A stretch of DNA of 6,257 nt from Solirubrobacterales bacterium (lineage in GTDB: Bacteria; Actinomycetota; Thermoleophilia; Solirubrobacterales; Solirubrobacteraceae). Each line of letters begins with the position of its first letter. The first letter of the stretch is position 1. The stretch spans positions 1 to 6,257 of the forward strand of contig WQXW01000116.1 in the NCBI GenBank assembly GCA_009781575.1. The letters are read 5' to 3'. Below are positions 4,996 to 6,257 of the stretch, piece after piece. The translations under genes and the position numbers were made by a program. The notes below the pieces were generated by a model. It made no database searches. It saw nothing but the letters and a program-made list of their open reading frames with translations, and was not told the origin of the DNA.

Positions 4996-6138
4996 TTACA
5001 GCGAGAGCGTGCGCGCGAGGATCTCGCGCATGATCTCGTCGGTGCCGCCGCCGATCGGCCCGAGACGGGCGTCGCGCGCGGCGCGCTCGACCCAGTGCTC
5101 GCGCATGTAGCCGAGCCCGCCGTGGATCTGCAGGCAGGCGTCCATCAGCTCGAAGCAGGCGCGCTGGGTGAGGAGCTTGGCCATCGTGACCTCGCGCAGC
5201 GGCTCCTCGCCGGCGTGGAAGCGGCGCAGCGCGTCGTAGGTGACGCAGCGGCAGGCGTGCGCGGAGGTGGCCAGATCGGCGAGCCGGTGGCGGATCGCCT
5301 GGTGGCGCGAGAGGGGCCGCCCGAACGCGAGGCGCTCGCGCGCGAAGGTGGCGGTGCGATCGAGCGCCAGCTGCATCGCACCGACGGCGCCGAGCGCCAT
5401 CGCCAGGCGCTCCCACTGGAAGTTGGCCATGATCAGCTTGAAGCCCTCGTGCAGCGGCCCGAGCAGGTTCTCCTCCGGGACGGGTGCCTCCTGGAGCGAG
5501 ATCGTGGCGGTGTCGGAGGCGTGCCAGCCGAGCTTTGGCAGCGAGGAGGCCACGACGGAGTCGGAGCGCGGGACGATGAAGAAGGAGATGCCGTGGTGGC
5601 CGCCGTCCTCGGTGGTGCGGGCGGCGGTCACGATGAAGTGCGCGCGCACGCCGTTGGTGATGTAGGTCTTCTCGCCGCTCAACACCCAGCCGCCGTCGGC
5701 GCGGCGCGCGGTGGTGCGCAGCGCGGCCACGTCGGAGCCGGCCCCCGGCTCGGTGATGGCGAGCGCGCCGATGGCCTCGCCGCGGATCGCGGGCTCCAGG
5801 TACTGGCGCTTCTGCTCCTCGGTCCCGAACTTCCAGATCGGGGGCGTGGCGATGTTGACGTGCGCGCCGATCCCCGCGGCGGTGCCGCCGGAGCCGATGC
5901 GCGCGAGCTCCTCCACGAGCACCGCCTCGTGCAGGTGGTCGCCGCCCTGGCCGCCGAGCTCGACGGGGTACTTGAGCCCGAGCAGCCCCTGGCGGGCGAG
6001 CGCGGGGAAGACCTCGTCGGGGAACCACTGGGCGTCCTCCCACGCGCGCGCGTGGGGCGCGAGCTCGCGCTCGATGAAGCCGCGGATCGACGCGCGCAGC
6101 TCCTCGTGCTCCTCGGCGAAGGGGGGCGTGGGGGTCAT
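4996..6138 (-). CDS. Acyl-CoA dehydrogenase, long-chain/isovaleryl-type active site
   Basis: Predicted cytoplasmic FAD flavoprotein of 380 residues, the usual length, catalysing alpha,beta-dehydrogenation of an acyl-CoA with electrons passed to electron-transfer flavoprotein. The N-terminal helical domain runs to about 120. The first family signature is [13 protein letters not shown] (127-139), EKTYITNG (156-163) belongs to the middle beta domain, and the second signature is [20 protein letters not shown] (337-356). Where medium-chain enzymes have the catalytic Glu (YEGT), this protein has GGGT (363-366); the base is probably E243 in FQWERLAMA, aligning with the QERLLIA glutamate of long-chain and isovaleryl enzymes. 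Chain-length preference cannot be fixed. The ATG lacks a clear Shine-Dalgarno site but gives the standard distance to the first helix ([15 protein letters not shown]). It heads a leftward cluster with the reductase. Confidence 0.95.
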   Translation of the reverse strand: MTPTPPFAEEHEELRASIRGFIERELAPHARAWEDAQWFPDEVFPALARQGLLGLKYPVELGGQGGDHLHEAVLVEELARIGSGGTAAGIGAHVNIATPPIWKFGTEEQKRQYLEPAIRGEAIGALAITEPGAGSDVAALRTTARRADGGWVLSGEKTYITNGVRAHFIVTAARTTEDGGHHGISFFIVPRSDSVVASSLPKLGWHASDTATISLQEAPVPEENLLGPLHEGFKLIMANFQWERLAMALGAVGAMQLALDRTATFARERLAFGRPLSRHQAIRHRLADLATSAHACRCVTYDALRRFHAGEEPLREVTMAKLLTQRACFELMDACLQIHGGLGYMREHWVERAARDARLGPIGGGTDEIMREILARTLSL

Positions 6139-6199
6139 CTTTTTACGCTGTGCGCGGTGCCGGTCGTCGTCGAGGAGCGTCCGTTGCGTTTTTTGTTTT
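6139..6199. other. Leader upstream of the acyl-CoA dehydrogenase gene
   Basis: Between the dehydrogenase ATG and the stem-loop at 6200 I found no Shine-Dalgarno site; the minus strand reads GCGTAAAAAG directly before the ATG. No convincing TANNNT -10 box with a partner hexamer was found on the minus strand. The stretch ends in a T-rich tract (6189-6199, TTTTTTGTTTT on the plus strand). Either the promoter uses an unfamiliar consensus or it lies beyond the window. Confidence 0.4.
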
Positions 6200-6234
6200 G
6201 AGGATTGGTTCCGCGCGGAACGAATCCTCTTTTT
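6200..6234 (+). terminator. Strong stem-loop plus T-run: plus-strand terminator or operator
   Basis: Arms 6200-6212 and 6217-6229 pair over 13 positions with one G-G mismatch and a GCGC loop; the inner 14 bases, GTTCCGCGCGGAAC (6208-6221), are a perfect palindrome. TTTTT follows at 6230-6234, the classic form of an intrinsic terminator for rightward transcription. No plus-strand gene precedes it, however, since the dehydrogenase is on the minus strand. It may block antisense transcription leaving the dehydrogenase gene, or serve as a dimeric-repressor operator about 60-90 bp upstream of that operon. In the leftward direction no T-run follows the hairpin. Confidence 0.6.
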
Positions 6235-6257
6235 GAATCCCCCAACGGCGCCTCCGA

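Noticed and set aside
4681..6201. A 506-codon open frame on the plus strand opposite the acyl-CoA dehydrogenase
   Set aside because: It is antisense to a gene with clear family signatures. Its translation is low-complexity Gly/Ala/Arg/Glu/Val with no domain, as expected for a shadow frame in very GC-rich DNA.
1..6257. Frequent CGATCG/GATCG words as a possible recognition or uptake motif
   Set aside because: They occur mostly inside coding regions where Asp/Ile codons (GAT, ATC) meet G/C-biased neighbours, so codon use explains them.
1..6257. A previously undescribed defence or mobile system
   Set aside because: All six genes belong to familiar metabolic families with intact core motifs. There are no nucleases, helicases, toxins, recombinases or reverse transcriptases.

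Overview
This 6.3 kb window is very GC-rich (clearly above 70% by eye) and tightly packed, with strongly G/C-biased third codon positions, a GTG start, and clear Shine-Dalgarno sites before some genes but none before others. This suggests a high-GC actinobacterium, possibly a Thermoleophilia/Solirubrobacterales-type soil lineage. The phylum guess rests on composition and gene style only. No tRNA, rRNA, CRISPR array, insertion sequence or phage gene was seen.

Left half, plus strand. A glycerol kinase gene (glpK) enters from the left edge without its N-terminal third and ends at 1097. A PlsC/PlsB-superfamily glycerolipid acyltransferase (1160-1945) follows after 62 bp that hold an 11-bp inverted repeat. 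Next is a 184-bp gap (1946-2129). Its first half is GC-rich and repetitive, and its second half is a conspicuous AT-richer island with two palindromes and promoter-like hexamers. A class I SAM-dependent methyltransferase (2130-2930) follows and may be translated from a leaderless mRNA.

Right half, minus strand, read right to left. A long-chain/isovaleryl-type acyl-CoA dehydrogenase (6138-4996) is followed by a FabG-like short-chain dehydrogenase/reductase (4940-4113) and a membrane-anchored or secreted alpha/beta hydrolase (3996-2914). The dehydrogenase and reductase look like an operon (55-bp gap, strong ribosome binding site). The hydrolase follows after 116 bp containing a perfect 28-bp tandem repeat that folds into hairpins. 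It has its own GAGGAG site and may be partly uncoupled. The methyltransferase and hydrolase genes converge and overlap by 17 bp. The right edge (6139-6257) holds a strong stem-loop with a T-run, which could be a plus-strand terminator or an operator for the dehydrogenase operon.

The shared theme is lipid metabolism. Glycerol kinase makes glycerol-3-phosphate, the acyltransferase builds glycerolipid, and the dehydrogenase and reductase fit acyl-CoA oxidation or beta-hydroxyacyl/ketoacyl interconversion. The hydrolase could release acyl groups outside the membrane. The methyltransferase substrate is unknown. I see no convincing new multi-gene system. The observations most worth a second look are the intergenic control regions and a few active-site variations.
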